Shown in pieces: positions 16,927 to 27,042 of a DNA stretch of 64,000 nt; within the stretch, counting starts at the first letter, position 1; each line of letters opens with the position of its first letter. Below the pieces are notes generated by a model. That model worked only from the letters and a program-made list of their open reading frames with translations, was not told where the DNA came from and made no database searches. Origin of the DNA: Halonotius roseus (GTDB lineage Archaea > Halobacteriota > Halobacteria > Halobacteriales > Haloferacaceae); the NCBI RefSeq assembly GCF_006861655.1, contig NZ_SESI01000001.1, positions 632,328 to 696,327 on the forward strand, in the 5' to 3' direction. The position numbers were made by a program, and so were the translations under genes.

Positions 16927-17850
16927 TTACGCGGCCTCGTAGACTTCGTCACGAACCCAGTCGTAGCCTTTGTCTTCGAGCTCCTCGGCCAGCTCGGCCC
17001 CGCCGCTTTTGGCGATCTCGCCGTCGAGCATGACGTGAACGTGGTCGGGTTCGACGTAATCGAGGATGCGCTGGTAGTGGGTGATCTGGAGAACACCGGT
17101 ACCCTGCTCGTCGCGGAGGGCGTTGATCCCCTTGGCGACATCCTGGAGGCGGTCGATGTCGAGCCCGGAGTCGATCTCGTCGAGCACGGCGATCGCGGGT
17201 TCGAGGAGAGCAGCCTGTAGGACTTCGTTCTGTTTCTTTTCGCCGCCGGAGAAGCCGGCGTTGAGATAGCGGTGCATGAACTTCTCGTCCATATCGAGCA
17301 GATCCATCTTCTCGGAGAGGATCTGCTGGAACTCGGCGACGCTGACCTCGCCGTCGTCGGCGGGGCCTTCCATCGGCGAGGTGTCGTAGCCCTCGTCGTC
17401 CTCGTCGTCGGCTGCTTCTTCGGCCTCGTCTTCGTCCTCAAAGAGCTCCTCGCGTTCCTCGGCTTTGGCGTTGAGCGCCTGACGGAGGAAGCTGGTCATC
17501 GTGACGCCCTCGATCTCGGCGGGGTACTGGAAGCCGAGGAAGATACCGAGGGCGGCCCGCTCGTTCGGTTCGAGCTCAAGAAGGTTCCACGAAAGATCCT
17601 CGTCGTCGATGTCGGCATCGATATCCTCGACATCTTCGTCCTCAAGATGGAGGAGGATCTCGCCGTCGGTGACCTCATAGGCCGGGTGGCCGGCGATGAT
17701 CTTCGCCGTCGTCGACTTCCCGGAGCCGTTGGGACCCATCAGGGCGTGGATCTCACCGGAGTTGACTTCGAGATCGACACCGCGGAGAATCGTTTCGCCG
17801 TCCTCTTCTGCGACTGCTGCGTGGAGATTGCTGATTTCAAGTGTTGCCAT
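16927..17850 (-). CDS. sufC: Fe-S assembly ATPase SufC with acidic insertions
   Basis: SufC is an ABC-type ATPase that binds SufB and SufD. This copy has Walker A GPNGSGKSTTA, the Suf-type signature FSGGEKKQNEVLQ, and Walker B AIAVLDEIDSGLD. At 307 residues it is about 60 longer than bacterial SufC. The excess is two acidic inserts: one around DVEDIDADIDDEDL after the first strands, and a larger run of Asp/Glu (DEDEAEEAADDEDDEGYD) before the signature. Acidic inserts are a usual haloadaptation but are strong here. As first gene of the operon it sits downstream of a 129-base spacer that holds the operon promoter. Confidence 0.93.
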   Translation of the reverse strand: MATLEISNLHAAVAEEDGETILRGVDLEVNSGEIHALMGPNGSGKSTTAKIIAGHPAYEVTDGEILLHLEDEDVEDIDADIDDEDLSWNLLELEPNERAALGIFLGFQYPAEIEGVTMTSFLRQALNAKAEEREELFEDEDEAEEAADDEDDEGYDTSPMEGPADDGEVSVAEFQQILSEKMDLLDMDEKFMHRYLNAGFSGGEKKQNEVLQAALLEPAIAVLDEIDSGLDIDRLQDVAKGINALRDEQGTGVLQITHYQRILDYVEPDHVHVMLDGEIAKSGGAELAEELEDKGYDWVRDEVYEAA

Positions 17851-17979
17851 TGGTGGTTCGTTCCCTCGTATCCAATGGATGGTGTGTTACGCCCATAATG
17901 GTTTCGCATTCACCCCCGTAATCGATACAAGAGCGAAAAGAAAAGTTTTCGATCAGCAAAAACCCGGGCGAAAAATCGG

Positions 17980-20757
17980 CTACCAGTACTGTTCGAGCCC
18001 GGTCTGTGTTTGCCCGGTTTTGATCTCATCCCACGACATATCGAGGGCTTCGATCACTCGTGAGATCGGCCCCTTGAGCGTCTTCTCAAGCATCTTTTCG
18101 AGGTCGATCTCGAACTCCTCGGGCAGCTGGTCGGCGTACTCAAAACAGATCACGTCGGGATCGCGTTTGAACTCCCCATAGAGGGGATCCTGTCGGGGGT
18201 CGAGCCCTTCCTCGTCTTCCATCCGCCGGAAAAACGAGGAGTGGACATCCTTGAGGTAGAGTCGCTTGGGTTTCGAGCCGCGGTCGAAGTTGGTGCCAAG
18301 CAGGAGGTTGGCGTACTGCGCGCCCCGCACCTGTGCGGTCGGCGTCTCGTAGGCGTCGAGTCGCTTACCGATGCCGCCGGGGATGCCGATCTCATCGGCG
18401 CTTCGCTCGCCGTTGAGGAACTCCTCGATGACGGTCGTCAGATACCCCCTAACCTCCTCGCGGTCGGCCTCCATGTCGTCGCCGGTGACGATGGTTTCGA
18501 TGACCTCCTTCTGGACGCGTTTGGTGATCGGCGCGATATCTGAGCGTTTGTACTCGAAGCCGGTGATGTCGATGTCGTCGACATCCTTCCCCTCCTTCCA
18601 GATGATGTGGCCGGCGTACCGTTTCTTGCGACCAGCCTGGAAAAATCGCCGGTAGAGCTTCTCGAACTCGATCTGGAAGCGATGGGCGTCGGCGTTGAGT
18701 TCGTCGCTGGCGAAATCGTCGTAGCGGCTGTTGATGTACTCCTCGATCTCGAAGGACTGCTCGATTGCTTCCGACTTTTTTACACCGCTTTCGAGCTCTA
18801 ACATAACGCTATCCGTATCGCCGTATGCGACTTCGTAGTCGAGTTCGCTGGCGACGGTTTCGGTGAAATCAATGACCTCGCGGCCGGTCGCCGTCACGGC
18901 CGCCGCACCCTCCTTGTCGTAGAGTCGGAATCGATCCCACCCCGTTACGCCGTATAACGAGTTCATGATCACCTTTATTGCAGCTTGTTGAGTGTCGTAA
19001 ATAACGTACTCATCACTGTCCGGATCATGTTGATCACGGAGTTTTTTCTTTTCTTCTCGCTCGGATAGCAGATCATCGACCATCTCGCGCATGATCCCGT
19101 CCGGCTCTTTCCGGAACCGGGTGCCGTTGGGCGCGCGGTAGGTTTCACCCTCGAAATCGTCGTCAACCTTGGTTTCGGGGCCCGCGTTAATTGTTACCAT
19201 GCACATCGGGTAGAGACTCTTAAGGTCGAGTACACTGATATTTTCTCTCACACCCGTAATCGGCTCGAAGACGGCTCCACCCTCGAATTCCTCGGCTTCT
19301 TGTTTTCCTTTTGTCGGTAATGCGAACTTTCCGTACGCCTTATGCAGGACGTACTGGTCGACGGCGTCACCGGGCGTTGGCGCGTCTTCGAGTTTGCAGC
19401 CGACGAACTTACGGACTTCGTCCCAAAAATCGATCAACCCCTGTTTGCGGTCAATCTCAACACAGAGTTCCACGTCCCGGAGGTTGTATTCGAGAAGGCG
19501 TTTCGGCTCGTCTTCCCAGAGATCACCGATGTCGCCGGCGTACCGCTCCTTGCCGACGCCGAGTTCGAGTTCGCCGACTGCGTCGAGCCGATAGGAGTCG
19601 AGTTCGGTGAACTGGGTGCGCTTGTAGCCGTACAACAGATCGAAGACGACCCGGCCCTTGATGTCGGGGCCACCCCAGCCGGATCGCCAGACCTCGTCAA
19701 TGCGAGATAGCCGGTCGACTGAAAGGTCTTCGTCGGCACGGCTATCGATCTCGTCGAGGCGGTCAAGGAAGTACGGCGCGTCGAAATCCTCGAAGTTCCA
19801 CCCCGTGAGCACGTCGGGGTTTGTGTCGTCGAGATACTCGATAAAGGCGTCCAGCATCGCCGCCTCGCTGCCGAAGGCGCGTACGTCGACGGCGATCTCC
19901 TCGTCGTAGGGCTCGTAGTCGGGCAGATCAGCCGGAATCTCACCGTCGCCGTCGGGTGCCTCGTAGAGCCACGCGATGTACTCCTCATCGAAGGAGTCGT
20001 AGCTCGTGAGACAGACGATCGGCTCCTCGCCATCTTCCGGAAAGCCGCGGCGGTCGTCGACCTCGATATCGAAGATGTTGACCCGGAGGTCGCTGTCGAC
20101 ATCGGCGGGAACGACCTCGTTGTGTGGGACTTGGATCGTGTTCGACTCGTCGTCGTTATCGTCGTCGCCGTTGTCGCCACCGTCGCCGAGCCGCCGCTCG
20201 GAGACTTCGATCCCGCTGTTGATCCCCTTGTCGATCAGAAACCGGTTGGGAAACAGGATGTCGGCCTCGTAGTGGTCGAACTCATCGCGGATCTGTCCCA
20301 CGTCTCGCGGCGTGCGACCGATAACTTTGGTCAGCTTCTCGCCGCGGATACTCTCGAAGGAGTCGCCGTCAACGTCGACTTCGCGGCTGTCGACAACGAC
20401 ATCGTACTCCTCTTCGGGCGGCGTGTCAAGCGAGTCGGTCGGCACGTAGAAGTAGGGCTCGAAGCCGAGCACGCGGACGTGTTCGTGGGTGCCGTCGGCG
20501 CGGCGACCGAACACGTGGATGATCGGGTGTTCCTCGCGGCCGCCCCCCTCGATGGTGTAATCGACCTGTGTGACCATCAGTTCGACCGTGCCGGTCGAGT
20601 CGGGAAACTTCGCGTCGTCGACATCGACGACCTCGCTGACCCGGCCGCCGCCGTTGCCGGCGACGACCGCGGCCGCATCGTCCGCGTCGGTGGCGTCGGC
20701 CGGGTCGGCGTCGTCGGCCTCGGGAGAAGAAAACGTCGAGAGATCCGACTGTGTCAT
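17980..20757 (-). CDS. polB: Family B DNA polymerase I
   Basis: From ATG 20757 (MTQSDLSTF) the product has 925 residues. The 3'-5' exonuclease is intact: FDIEVD (Exo I), GWNFEDFDAPYF (Exo II), YNLRDVELC (Exo III). The polymerase motifs are intact too: DLKSLYPMCM (A), KVIMNSLYGVTG (B), YGDTDSVML (C) and KKRYAG. Inteins are common in haloarchaeal PolB at motifs A-C; none is present here. A variable acidic segment near residue 215 (GDNGDDDNDDES) is a species-specific linker. It is a replicative/repair polymerase acting with PCNA; I see no clear PIP box beyond the family's C-terminal tail. Confidence 0.96.
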   Translation of the reverse strand: MTQSDLSTFSSPEADDADPADATDADDAAAVVAGNGGGRVSEVVDVDDAKFPDSTGTVELMVTQVDYTIEGGGREEHPIIHVFGRRADGTHEHVRVLGFEPYFYVPTDSLDTPPEEEYDVVVDSREVDVDGDSFESIRGEKLTKVIGRTPRDVGQIRDEFDHYEADILFPNRFLIDKGINSGIEVSERRLGDGGDNGDDDNDDESNTIQVPHNEVVPADVDSDLRVNIFDIEVDDRRGFPEDGEEPIVCLTSYDSFDEEYIAWLYEAPDGDGEIPADLPDYEPYDEEIAVDVRAFGSEAAMLDAFIEYLDDTNPDVLTGWNFEDFDAPYFLDRLDEIDSRADEDLSVDRLSRIDEVWRSGWGGPDIKGRVVFDLLYGYKRTQFTELDSYRLDAVGELELGVGKERYAGDIGDLWEDEPKRLLEYNLRDVELCVEIDRKQGLIDFWDEVRKFVGCKLEDAPTPGDAVDQYVLHKAYGKFALPTKGKQEAEEFEGGAVFEPITGVRENISVLDLKSLYPMCMVTINAGPETKVDDDFEGETYRAPNGTRFRKEPDGIMREMVDDLLSEREEKKKLRDQHDPDSDEYVIYDTQQAAIKVIMNSLYGVTGWDRFRLYDKEGAAAVTATGREVIDFTETVASELDYEVAYGDTDSVMLELESGVKKSEAIEQSFEIEEYINSRYDDFASDELNADAHRFQIEFEKLYRRFFQAGRKKRYAGHIIWKEGKDVDDIDITGFEYKRSDIAPITKRVQKEVIETIVTGDDMEADREEVRGYLTTVIEEFLNGERSADEIGIPGGIGKRLDAYETPTAQVRGAQYANLLLGTNFDRGSKPKRLYLKDVHSSFFRRMEDEEGLDPRQDPLYGEFKRDPDVICFEYADQLPEEFEIDLEKMLEKTLKGPISRVIEALDMSWDEIKTGQTQTGLEQYW

Positions 20758-20890
20758 AGCGACTCCTTGCGTCGTTTGAATAAAAAGACCCGGTGTTCGA
20801 CCGATCACCCCGACAGTAGCCAACACCCCATCGGCAATCCTCGGTGTGACGACAAACTATTTACCATGTCACTAACTACCAAAGGACAGC

Positions 20891-21064
20891 ATGTCTACCC
20901 ACGCGGACAACCATCAGACGGATAGCGCGGTAGCGACCGAGCCGGCCGGCGTCGAAACCGTCGAATCCTACGAGGTCGACGGTGGGGTTGTGCTGTTCGA
21001 CGCGGAAAACCCACTTGCGTGGGTTGAAACGACCGAGGCGGTCTCGGTGCAGGAAGCTGTATAG
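20891..21064 (+). CDS. Small conserved haloarchaeal protein of unknown function
   Basis: A 57-residue acidic protein starts at the ATG at 20891 (MSTHADNHQT). After a disordered start it has a compact C-terminal half, VESYEVDGGVVLFDAENPLAW followed by a short strand. That motif recurs in small haloarchaeal proteins encoded next to polB. No function is known to me. The gene is divergent from polB, and a possible TATA (ACTATTTACC, 20856-20865) lies about 30 bases before the start. It is too short for many gene finders, but the codon pattern and motif support it. Confidence 0.65.
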   Translation: MSTHADNHQTDSAVATEPAGVETVESYEVDGGVVLFDAENPLAWVETTEAVSVQEAV

Positions 21065-21106
21065 CCCGACAGGAATCCTTTTGCTGGCAGCCATCCGACA
21101 GGGAGT

Positions 21107-21628
21107 GTGTCCTCGGAGTCACCCGACGAGCAGGCCGAAACGGTCGATCCAGCCGACAGCGAATCGGCTGTCGACGACGCGACGGGTGACACAGCGGCGA
21201 GCACTGCCGACGAGACCGATCACGATCGCTCGTACGAACAGCGCGTACTGGATGAGTTGGTGCCGGAGATCAGCGTCGGCGACGAGCCAGCCGACACCGC
21301 CGACACCGCCGACAACCCGGACGACGGTGACATTCTGGGTAGGATCGATGGGGAGCCAACGATCGAAACGCCGACCGACGAGGGTGACAGCGGGCTTGCC
21401 GACGCACTTGACGAACTCGACGAGGAGCTCCAAGAGGCCTTTATTCGGGTTGTCGTCGGGATCAAAGCCGGCGTGTTGCTGATCAGCGCGGGGATACTGG
21501 CGATCGGCTTTCAGGGGTTGACAACGATCGGGGGCGTGCTCATCGCGGCCGGTGGGCTCGCCTTCACCCATGCCGGCTACCGATACTGGAGCTACGAACA
21601 CGCGGGCGGCGAGAGCCACAACGGCTAA
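21107..21628 (+). CDS. Haloarchaeal membrane protein with acidic N-terminal domain
   Basis: The product starts with GTG at 21107 and has 173 residues. The first 105 are acidic and probably disordered or loosely folded (YEQRVLDELVPEIS is the only conserved-looking stretch). A helix, DALDELDEELQEAF, leads into two transmembrane segments near the C-terminus, about residues 118-158. I do not recognise a function. It follows the 57-residue gene by 42 bases and precedes the 152-residue gene by 26, suggesting a small operon. Confidence 0.65.
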   Translation: MSSESPDEQAETVDPADSESAVDDATGDTAASTADETDHDRSYEQRVLDELVPEISVGDEPADTADTADNPDDGDILGRIDGEPTIETPTDEGDSGLADALDELDEELQEAFIRVVVGIKAGVLLISAGILAIGFQGLTTIGGVLIAAGGLAFTHAGYRYWSYEHAGGESHNG

Positions 21629-21654
21629 TTCCGTTCGGCGACACAAAACGACAA

Positions 21655-22113
21655 ATGCGAACTGTCCGCGACAGCGAGGGCGACCGGTATCTGTTGGTCA
21701 AACAGTCCGACGACAGCAGCCTGGTGCGCGATCCCGACTCGGGTGCCGAACGCTACATCGCCAACAGCGATCTCGATGTCGTCGCCGAGGAGTCGCCGCT
21801 GTCGACCGCCGCGGCCGGCATCGACCCCGCCGTCCGGCGACTGCTGACAGCAACCTACGACGACCAGTCGCTCGGCTTGCTCGTCGAGTTGGTTGATCGC
21901 GGCCCGCTGTCGACGGTCGCGCTGCTCGACAGCTACGATCTCTGCGAGAGTGATCTCCACGGATTGCTCGCGGAGTTCCGCGCGGCCGGGCTTGTGGCCG
22001 AGGCCGACAGCGGCGGCCAACGCGGCTACGATGCGAGCGAACTCGCCGAGCGAGCGGTCGAGCAACTGCGGGACAGCAGCTCGGTCGGCGAGACAGCGTC
22101 GACACCGGAGTAG
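21655..22113 (+). CDS. Haloarchaeal protein with predicted winged-helix domain
   Basis: This 152-residue protein starts with a short beta-rich module (residues 1-45, DRYLLVKQSDDSSLVRDPDSG), then a helical region whose spacing fits a winged helix: LLVELVDRGPLSTVALLDSYDLCESDLHGLLAEFRAAGLV. It may be a regulator or adaptor. It is convergent with rad50, whose stop is immediately adjacent (22114). The function is unknown; its conserved place beside rad50/mre11 in haloarchaea is from memory. Confidence 0.6.
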   Translation: MRTVRDSEGDRYLLVKQSDDSSLVRDPDSGAERYIANSDLDVVAEESPLSTAAAGIDPAVRRLLTATYDDQSLGLLVELVDRGPLSTVALLDSYDLCESDLHGLLAEFRAAGLVAEADSGGQRGYDASELAERAVEQLRDSSSVGETASTPE

Positions 22114-24819
22114 TCAGTCGTCGGCAACGCCGCCGAGCGATCCAAGCTCCGGGTCGGCCGCGCGGGTGGCCGTCGAACGATTCGTCGTCGGATCCTTTTC
22201 GACCGTGATGAGTTCGTCGGCCGCGCCGACGAGCTCCTCGTCGTGGCTGACGATCAGGATCTGCCGAACACCGAAGCCGCGCATCTCCTCGACGAGATCG
22301 ACCAGCCGGCCGACGTGGCCGGAATCGAGGAAGACGGTCGGCTCATCGAGGATGAGCGGCGGGGTCGGGGCCGCGCCCTCGATGCCCTCAGCCAACAGAC
22401 GATAGATCGCACACCGGAGGCTGAGGTTGAACAGCGCGCGCTCGCCGCCCGACAGCTGGCCGGGCTCCAGCGGTTGGCCGTCCTTCTGATAGACGGTGAG
22501 GTCGTACTCGTTGTCCAACTCGATGCGGGCGTAGGCGTCGTTGCCGTAGACGAGGTCGAACGTCTCGTTGAGCATGCGTTCGAGACTTTCGACGTTGCGC
22601 CGGCGGAGTTCCGCCCGGAGATCGCCGTACATCGTTTCGACCTCCTGGGTTTCGTCGTGAACTGATTCGAGGCGGTCGACGCGTTCGGCGATGGCCTCGC
22701 GTTCCTCTCGGAGGGTTTCGAGCTGTTCGATGTCGGCGGTGACACCGCCGATGGCGTTCTGGAGTTCGTCGCGTCGCTCCCGGAGATCGGCGAGTTCGGA
22801 TTCGACGTTCTCGATGTACTCCTCGGCGTTTGCCTTCCGGTCGCGGGCGGTTTCGACGCGATCGTCGTCGAAGGAGTCCAGAAGGTCGTCGCGCTGCTCG
22901 CGTTTGTCGGCCAGCCACCCCCGGCGTTCCTCGTTGCGCTCGGCGAGCGTCTCGCGCTGCTCGGTGATATCCTCGATCCGGGTTTCGAGCTCCTCGATCT
23001 CGGTGCGCGTTGATTCGAGGCTGTCGAGTCGGTCGAGGGCGTCGCTGACGGCCTCCCGGTCGTCGGTCTTTGCTTCGATTTCCTCGCGTGTCGCCGCGGC
23101 GTCGTCGGCTTTCGCGTCGGCCGCCTCACGCCGGTCGGTCGCCTCCTCGCGTTTGTCCGTTGCAGGGTCGCGTTCCTCGGCTGCCTGCTCGCGCTTCTCG
23201 GCTGCGGTCTCGCGGTACGTCTCGATCCGCTCGGTGAGTCGCTCGCGCTCGGCGTCGAGGTCGTCGATGCGGGTTTCGATCTCGACCAGTCGCTCGGCGG
23301 TGTCGAGCCGGTCGTCGAGCGTTTTCTGCTGGGTTTCGAGTTCCTCGATCTCGGCTTCCAGTTCCTCAACTCGCTCACGTTTCGCGTCGAGATCGTCGAC
23401 GTGGGGGGCGTCTTCGACCGGCTGGCCGCAGGTCGGACAGTTGCCCTCGGCGAGCAGATCCTCGGCGTCGGCGACGGCCTCACGGGCGGTTTCAAGCCGG
23501 GCTCGCGTTTCGGCCAGTTCCTCGCCGAGTTCCTGCCGCTCGGTCTGGAGTTCGTCGCGGTGAGCCTCGGCGTCGCCGATCTCGATATCCGGTTCGGCGG
23601 CGTCGAACTGCTCGACTAACTCCTCGCGCTCGGTGTCGATCTCGTCGCGCTCGGCTTCGCACTCCTCGGCGTTGGCGTCGGCCTCCTCGGCCTCGCTTTC
23701 GAGTGTCTCGGCGCGTGCCTCGGCGTCGTCAGCCTGTGTTTCGAGGTCGGCAGCTGACTCCCGGAGGTTGTCGGCCTGATTCTCGTAGCCGGTCGCCTCG
23801 ACCCGGAGATCGGCGATCGCCTCGCCGAGGGTTTCGTGGCGATCGGCGAGCGTCTCGCGGCGGTCGGCGATGGCCTCGGGGGTCGCCTCCGAGAGGTCGG
23901 TTTCGGTGAGTTTGTCGTCGATTTCTGCTTCGCGTTCGTCGCGCTGCTCGATGGCCTCGCGGCGTTGCTCGCCGAGGTCGTCGCGTTCAGCTTCCGTCTC
24001 GCTGATCTCGGTTTCCAGCTCCTCGATTTCGGTCGCTAATTCCTGTATCTCGGCCTGATGATCCTCGTACTCGTCGAGCACGGATTCAGCGTCCTCCAGC
24101 GTCTTCTTGGCCTTCTCGCGCTGCTCCTCGTAATTATCTATGTCGTCATCGATCTCATCGCGTTTCGTTTCGAGTTCGTTGAGTTTGGCGTGGAGGTTCT
24201 GTTCCTCTTTGGCCTCGATCTGCTCGTCGATCGTTTCCAGCGAGCCGCTGGCGTTCTGTAGCAGGTCGGTGACCGCCAACCGGGCCTCGCCAGCCCGATC
24301 CCGATAGGTCTCCAGCGTCCCCAGCTGCAGCAGGTCGTCGATCATATCCTGTCGCTGGCTCGGGCTGGCGTTGATGAGCTTGTTCACCTCGCCCTGCCGG
24401 ACGTAGGCGCAGTTGACGAACGCCTCGCTATCCATCCGCAGTAGGTCGGTAACGAACTCGCGGACGGCGCGCGCGCCGTCGCGGCTGATCGGCTCGTCGC
24501 TTCCGTCGTCGCCTTCGAGGACGCATTTACGCGTGCTGACGCGGTCGCCGCTGCGGCGGAGCTGGCGTTCGATATGGTAGTCGACGCCGTCGTGGGTAAA
24601 CCAGAGCTCGACGGCGGCCTCCTCCTCGCTGTTGCTGATCACATCATCCAGCGTACCGGGGAGGGCTTTCGAGCCATAGAGCGCGAAAAAGCAGGCCTCC
24701 AGCAGCGAGGATTTGCCGCTACCGTTGAGCCCGTGGATCACGGTGACGCCGTCGGTTAGTGACACGTCGGCGTCGCCATAGGGCTTGAAGTTCGAGAGGC
24801 GAAGGCGATCGAATCTCAT
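22114..24819 (-). CDS. rad50: DNA double-strand-break repair ATPase Rad50
   Basis: This 901-residue SMC-like protein has Walker [14 protein letters not shown] near residue 36, a long antiparallel coiled coil, and the zinc hook CPTCGQPV at about 445-452. The second half of the coil leads to the signature [14 protein letters not shown] and Walker [13 protein letters not shown]. It forms the Mre11-Rad50 complex that tethers and processes DNA ends. The start overlaps the mre11 stop by four bases (ATGA). Length and all motifs are normal. The coiled coil is extremely Glu/Arg/Asp rich. Confidence 0.96.
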   Translation of the reverse strand: MRFDRLRLSNFKPYGDADVSLTDGVTVIHGLNGSGKSSLLEACFFALYGSKALPGTLDDVISNSEEEAAVELWFTHDGVDYHIERQLRRSGDRVSTRKCVLEGDDGSDEPISRDGARAVREFVTDLLRMDSEAFVNCAYVRQGEVNKLINASPSQRQDMIDDLLQLGTLETYRDRAGEARLAVTDLLQNASGSLETIDEQIEAKEEQNLHAKLNELETKRDEIDDDIDNYEEQREKAKKTLEDAESVLDEYEDHQAEIQELATEIEELETEISETEAERDDLGEQRREAIEQRDEREAEIDDKLTETDLSEATPEAIADRRETLADRHETLGEAIADLRVEATGYENQADNLRESAADLETQADDAEARAETLESEAEEADANAEECEAERDEIDTEREELVEQFDAAEPDIEIGDAEAHRDELQTERQELGEELAETRARLETAREAVADAEDLLAEGNCPTCGQPVEDAPHVDDLDAKRERVEELEAEIEELETQQKTLDDRLDTAERLVEIETRIDDLDAERERLTERIETYRETAAEKREQAAEERDPATDKREEATDRREAADAKADDAAATREEIEAKTDDREAVSDALDRLDSLESTRTEIEELETRIEDITEQRETLAERNEERRGWLADKREQRDDLLDSFDDDRVETARDRKANAEEYIENVESELADLRERRDELQNAIGGVTADIEQLETLREEREAIAERVDRLESVHDETQEVETMYGDLRAELRRRNVESLERMLNETFDLVYGNDAYARIELDNEYDLTVYQKDGQPLEPGQLSGGERALFNLSLRCAIYRLLAEGIEGAAPTPPLILDEPTVFLDSGHVGRLVDLVEEMRGFGVRQILIVSHDEELVGAADELITVEKDPTTNRSTATRAADPELGSLGGVADD

Positions 24820-26177
24820 AGGAAATCCTCCATCGTCGAGAGTTCGCCATCGTCAGTGTCGCTCTTGTCGGCAGTGCTGTCGGCAGGAGCAATGTCGTCG
24901 GTTTCGGTCTCAGCGTCGTCACCGTCGTCATCGACAACATCGGCGACCGCGTCGCTGGCGGCTGTGTCGTCGCTCTCGCTGTCTGATTCGGCAGCCGCCT
25001 CGGAACCGTCGTCGTCCCGCTCAGGCGGAGCCAATGCGGCGGGGTCGTTTTCGATCTGCTCTGTGAGCCGACTTTTCACCGTCTCTCGGAGATTGGCGTC
25101 GGCGATGTCAGGCGACCGAACAGCCTCGTCGATGTCGTGGGCAGCTTCCGACAGCCCCAGCTCCTCGATTCGCTCGTCGACGGCGGCATCGGGATCAGCG
25201 AAGCTCACCGAGAGCTCGGACTCGGTCTCGATCTCCCGGCGGTCGGTGACACGGGCGATCAGCGCGCCGCGGTCGAGGGCGAACGATTCGATCCCCCCCG
25301 GTGTCACGGCCTCGCCGTCGCCGGTGATCTCGACGATGACGACGGCGTCAGCAAGGTCGTGTTGGCCGACGCGCTCGCGGACACGATCCGCGCCATCGCC
25401 GGGGTTGAGCTCGACGGGAATAAACTCAAAGTCACGAGTCACATCCGACAGCGACCGGCTGCGGATGTCGACACCCTCAGGGCCAGGCTGGTCGGCGTCG
25501 AAGCCGACGACATTGTACCCGCGTTCGTCTTTCTCGCTCGCACTCGCGCGCTCGGTCGACCCGCAGTAGGTCACCCACACGTCGTCGACACGCTCGATCC
25601 CCGGCGCGTGGTTGTCGCCGAGCAGGACGGCATCGAAGTCGACTGTCGATTCCTCAAGGACGGTTTCAGTGTCCCAGTTGGCGTGCGCAAAGGGCGTGAA
25701 GAGGCCGTGGCCGACGAGAACAGTGTGAGCCGGGTCGGCGTCGATCGCGCTGTCGTCGGACGGAGTAAAATCGTAGTCGAGATCCTCGCGGCGGGATTCG
25801 GGGACGTGATCGAGGCCGTAGAAGGCTGTCGAGCCGACGGCGACCGGGTCGTCGCCGAGCCGTGTGGCGAGCCCGAGGCGTTCAAAGAGGTCGAGCCACT
25901 GGCCGCCGCGGGTGGACTCGTGGTTGCCGACGACAGCGAGAAACGGGATATCGGCGGCGTTGAGATCGCGGAGGGCCGACAGTGTCCCCATCAGATCCGG
26001 GAGATCCGGCCGGCGGTCGTGGAACAGATCCCCGGCGTGGACGACAGCGTCGACATCCATCTCGATGGCGTCGTCGATGACGGCCTCGAAGGCCGCCAGA
26101 AAGTCCGCCCGCCGCTCCGGCGAGTGGTACTGTTGGTAGCCGATGTGGGTGTCGCCAGTGTGTAGCACCCGTGTCAT
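24816..26177 (-). CDS. mre11: DNA double-strand-break repair nuclease Mre11
   Basis: From ATG 26177 ([14 protein letters not shown]) the protein has 453 residues. The calcineurin-like phosphoesterase motifs are all present: [33 protein letters not shown] and LLGDNHAPG, which coordinate two manganese ions. After the nuclease and capping domains (to about 330), the C-terminus is a long acidic Ser/Asp/Ala-rich tail ending in STMEDFL. The gene is directly upstream of and overlapping rad50. The 41-residue upstream extension of the frame is out of character and was excluded. Confidence 0.95.
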   Translation of the reverse strand: MTRVLHTGDTHIGYQQYHSPERRADFLAAFEAVIDDAIEMDVDAVVHAGDLFHDRRPDLPDLMGTLSALRDLNAADIPFLAVVGNHESTRGGQWLDLFERLGLATRLGDDPVAVGSTAFYGLDHVPESRREDLDYDFTPSDDSAIDADPAHTVLVGHGLFTPFAHANWDTETVLEESTVDFDAVLLGDNHAPGIERVDDVWVTYCGSTERASASEKDERGYNVVGFDADQPGPEGVDIRSRSLSDVTRDFEFIPVELNPGDGADRVRERVGQHDLADAVVIVEITGDGEAVTPGGIESFALDRGALIARVTDRREIETESELSVSFADPDAAVDERIEELGLSEAAHDIDEAVRSPDIADANLRETVKSRLTEQIENDPAALAPPERDDDGSEAAAESDSESDDTAASDAVADVVDDDGDDAETETDDIAPADSTADKSDTDDGELSTMEDFL

Positions 26178-26187
26178 TGCCACTCTG

Positions 26188-26487
26188 TTACCCCTCGGGG
26201 GGTATATCGGTTCCGCGAGCGGGTGCCGAGCGACGAAGCGCGAGCAGGGCCTGTCGGCCTTCCCGTGCGAGAGTCGGCCGGTCGTCGGCCTCGGCAGCAT
26301 CGATCGCCGACCGAAGCCGATCTAGCCCCTCAGCCTCACGGAACGCCGCGGCACGGTCGGTCGATCCGACACAGGCTGTCGCCTCTCGGATCACCGCCAC
26401 ATAGGGTGGTTCGACACGCAGGCTGCTCCAGCGAAGCCGGGCGAGCAGTCGATGAACAGCTCGGAGACAGGTCGCCTGAAGTGACAT
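26188..26487 (-). CDS. Small helical protein upstream of mre11
   Basis: A 99-residue reading starts at ATG 26487 (MSLQATCLRAVHRLL) and ends 10 bases before the mre11 start, so it would lead the mre11-rad50 operon. It is basic and helical, unusual in this proteome, with no motif I know (EPPYVAVIREATACVG is its most structured part). The tight spacing and consistent high GC at third positions support a real gene. A link to DNA repair is only guilt by position. The open frame continues to 26598, so the start is uncertain. Confidence 0.5.
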   Translation of the reverse strand: MSLQATCLRAVHRLLARLRWSSLRVEPPYVAVIREATACVGSTDRAAAFREAEGLDRLRSAIDAAEADDRPTLAREGRQALLALRRSAPARGTDIPPEG

Positions 26488-26656
26488 GCGGCGTCTGGCC
26501 GCGGAATGAGTGATAAACCTACGGGAGACCAGCAGGAGAACGGTGACACAGCGAACGCCGGAAGAGAACCCAGCGAAGCAGAAAGCAATGGAGGACACAC
26601 GCGAAGCGCGGCCGAGCGCAACCAGCCACGGGAGACCGTTCGACAGCCGGGCGATC

Positions 26657-26917
26657 TCAGATCGTCAGGCTGTAGATCCGCTTTCGGGCATCCGAGAAGG
26701 AAAACCGGGAGTCGACGACACCGGCGTCCTCCAGTCGGTTGAGCGCGTATCGAACCGTCCGCGGCGGCAACAGCGTCTCTTCGGCAAGCTCGCTTTGTGT
26801 GAGTGTGTCGTTGTAATCAAGCACCTTGGCAACGAGTTTTGCACTCGGCGGCAGGTCGCGGACAGCATCCCATCCGTCGGCTGGCTCGTCCGTCGAAACG
26901 GTCTCGTGTGTGCTCAT
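26657..26917 (-). CDS. Winged-helix transcriptional regulator (MarR/TrmB-like)
   Basis: The 86-residue protein is a single winged helix-turn-helix: PPSAKLVAKVLDYNDTLTQSELAEETLLPPRTVRYALNRLEDAGVV, with helix 3 LPPRTVRYAL as the recognition helix and a wing of SRFSFSDARKRIYSL. No ligand domain is present. It is divergent from the PAN gene, and an inverted repeat lies between them. It probably regulates itself and perhaps pan. Similar stand-alone wHTH proteins are common in haloarchaea. Confidence 0.78.
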   Translation of the reverse strand: MSTHETVSTDEPADGWDAVRDLPPSAKLVAKVLDYNDTLTQSELAEETLLPPRTVRYALNRLEDAGVVDSRFSFSDARKRIYSLTI

Positions 26918-26945
26918 GCTGAGAGGTACTCGTGAATGCTGTATG

Positions 26946-26972
26946 ATAATACTTGCTATAATTTGGTATTAT
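26946..26972. promoter_or_regulatory. Inverted repeat between wHTH gene and pan
   Basis: ATAATAC (26946-26952) and its complement GTATTAT (26966-26972) flank a 13-base AT-rich centre in the divergent spacer, 29-55 bases before the wHTH start. It overlaps the AT-rich promoter of that gene, so it is a plausible autoregulatory operator. Confidence 0.4.
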
Positions 26973-27042
26973 TCATGAACATGCGGGAACAGGCGAGACA
27001 GCGACCCGAAGCCTCTTATTCCCGACAGTCGTACAAAAAGCG

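Noticed and set aside
17980-20757. Intein in DNA polymerase B
   Set aside because: Motifs A, B and C are continuous and the length is normal for an intein-free protein.
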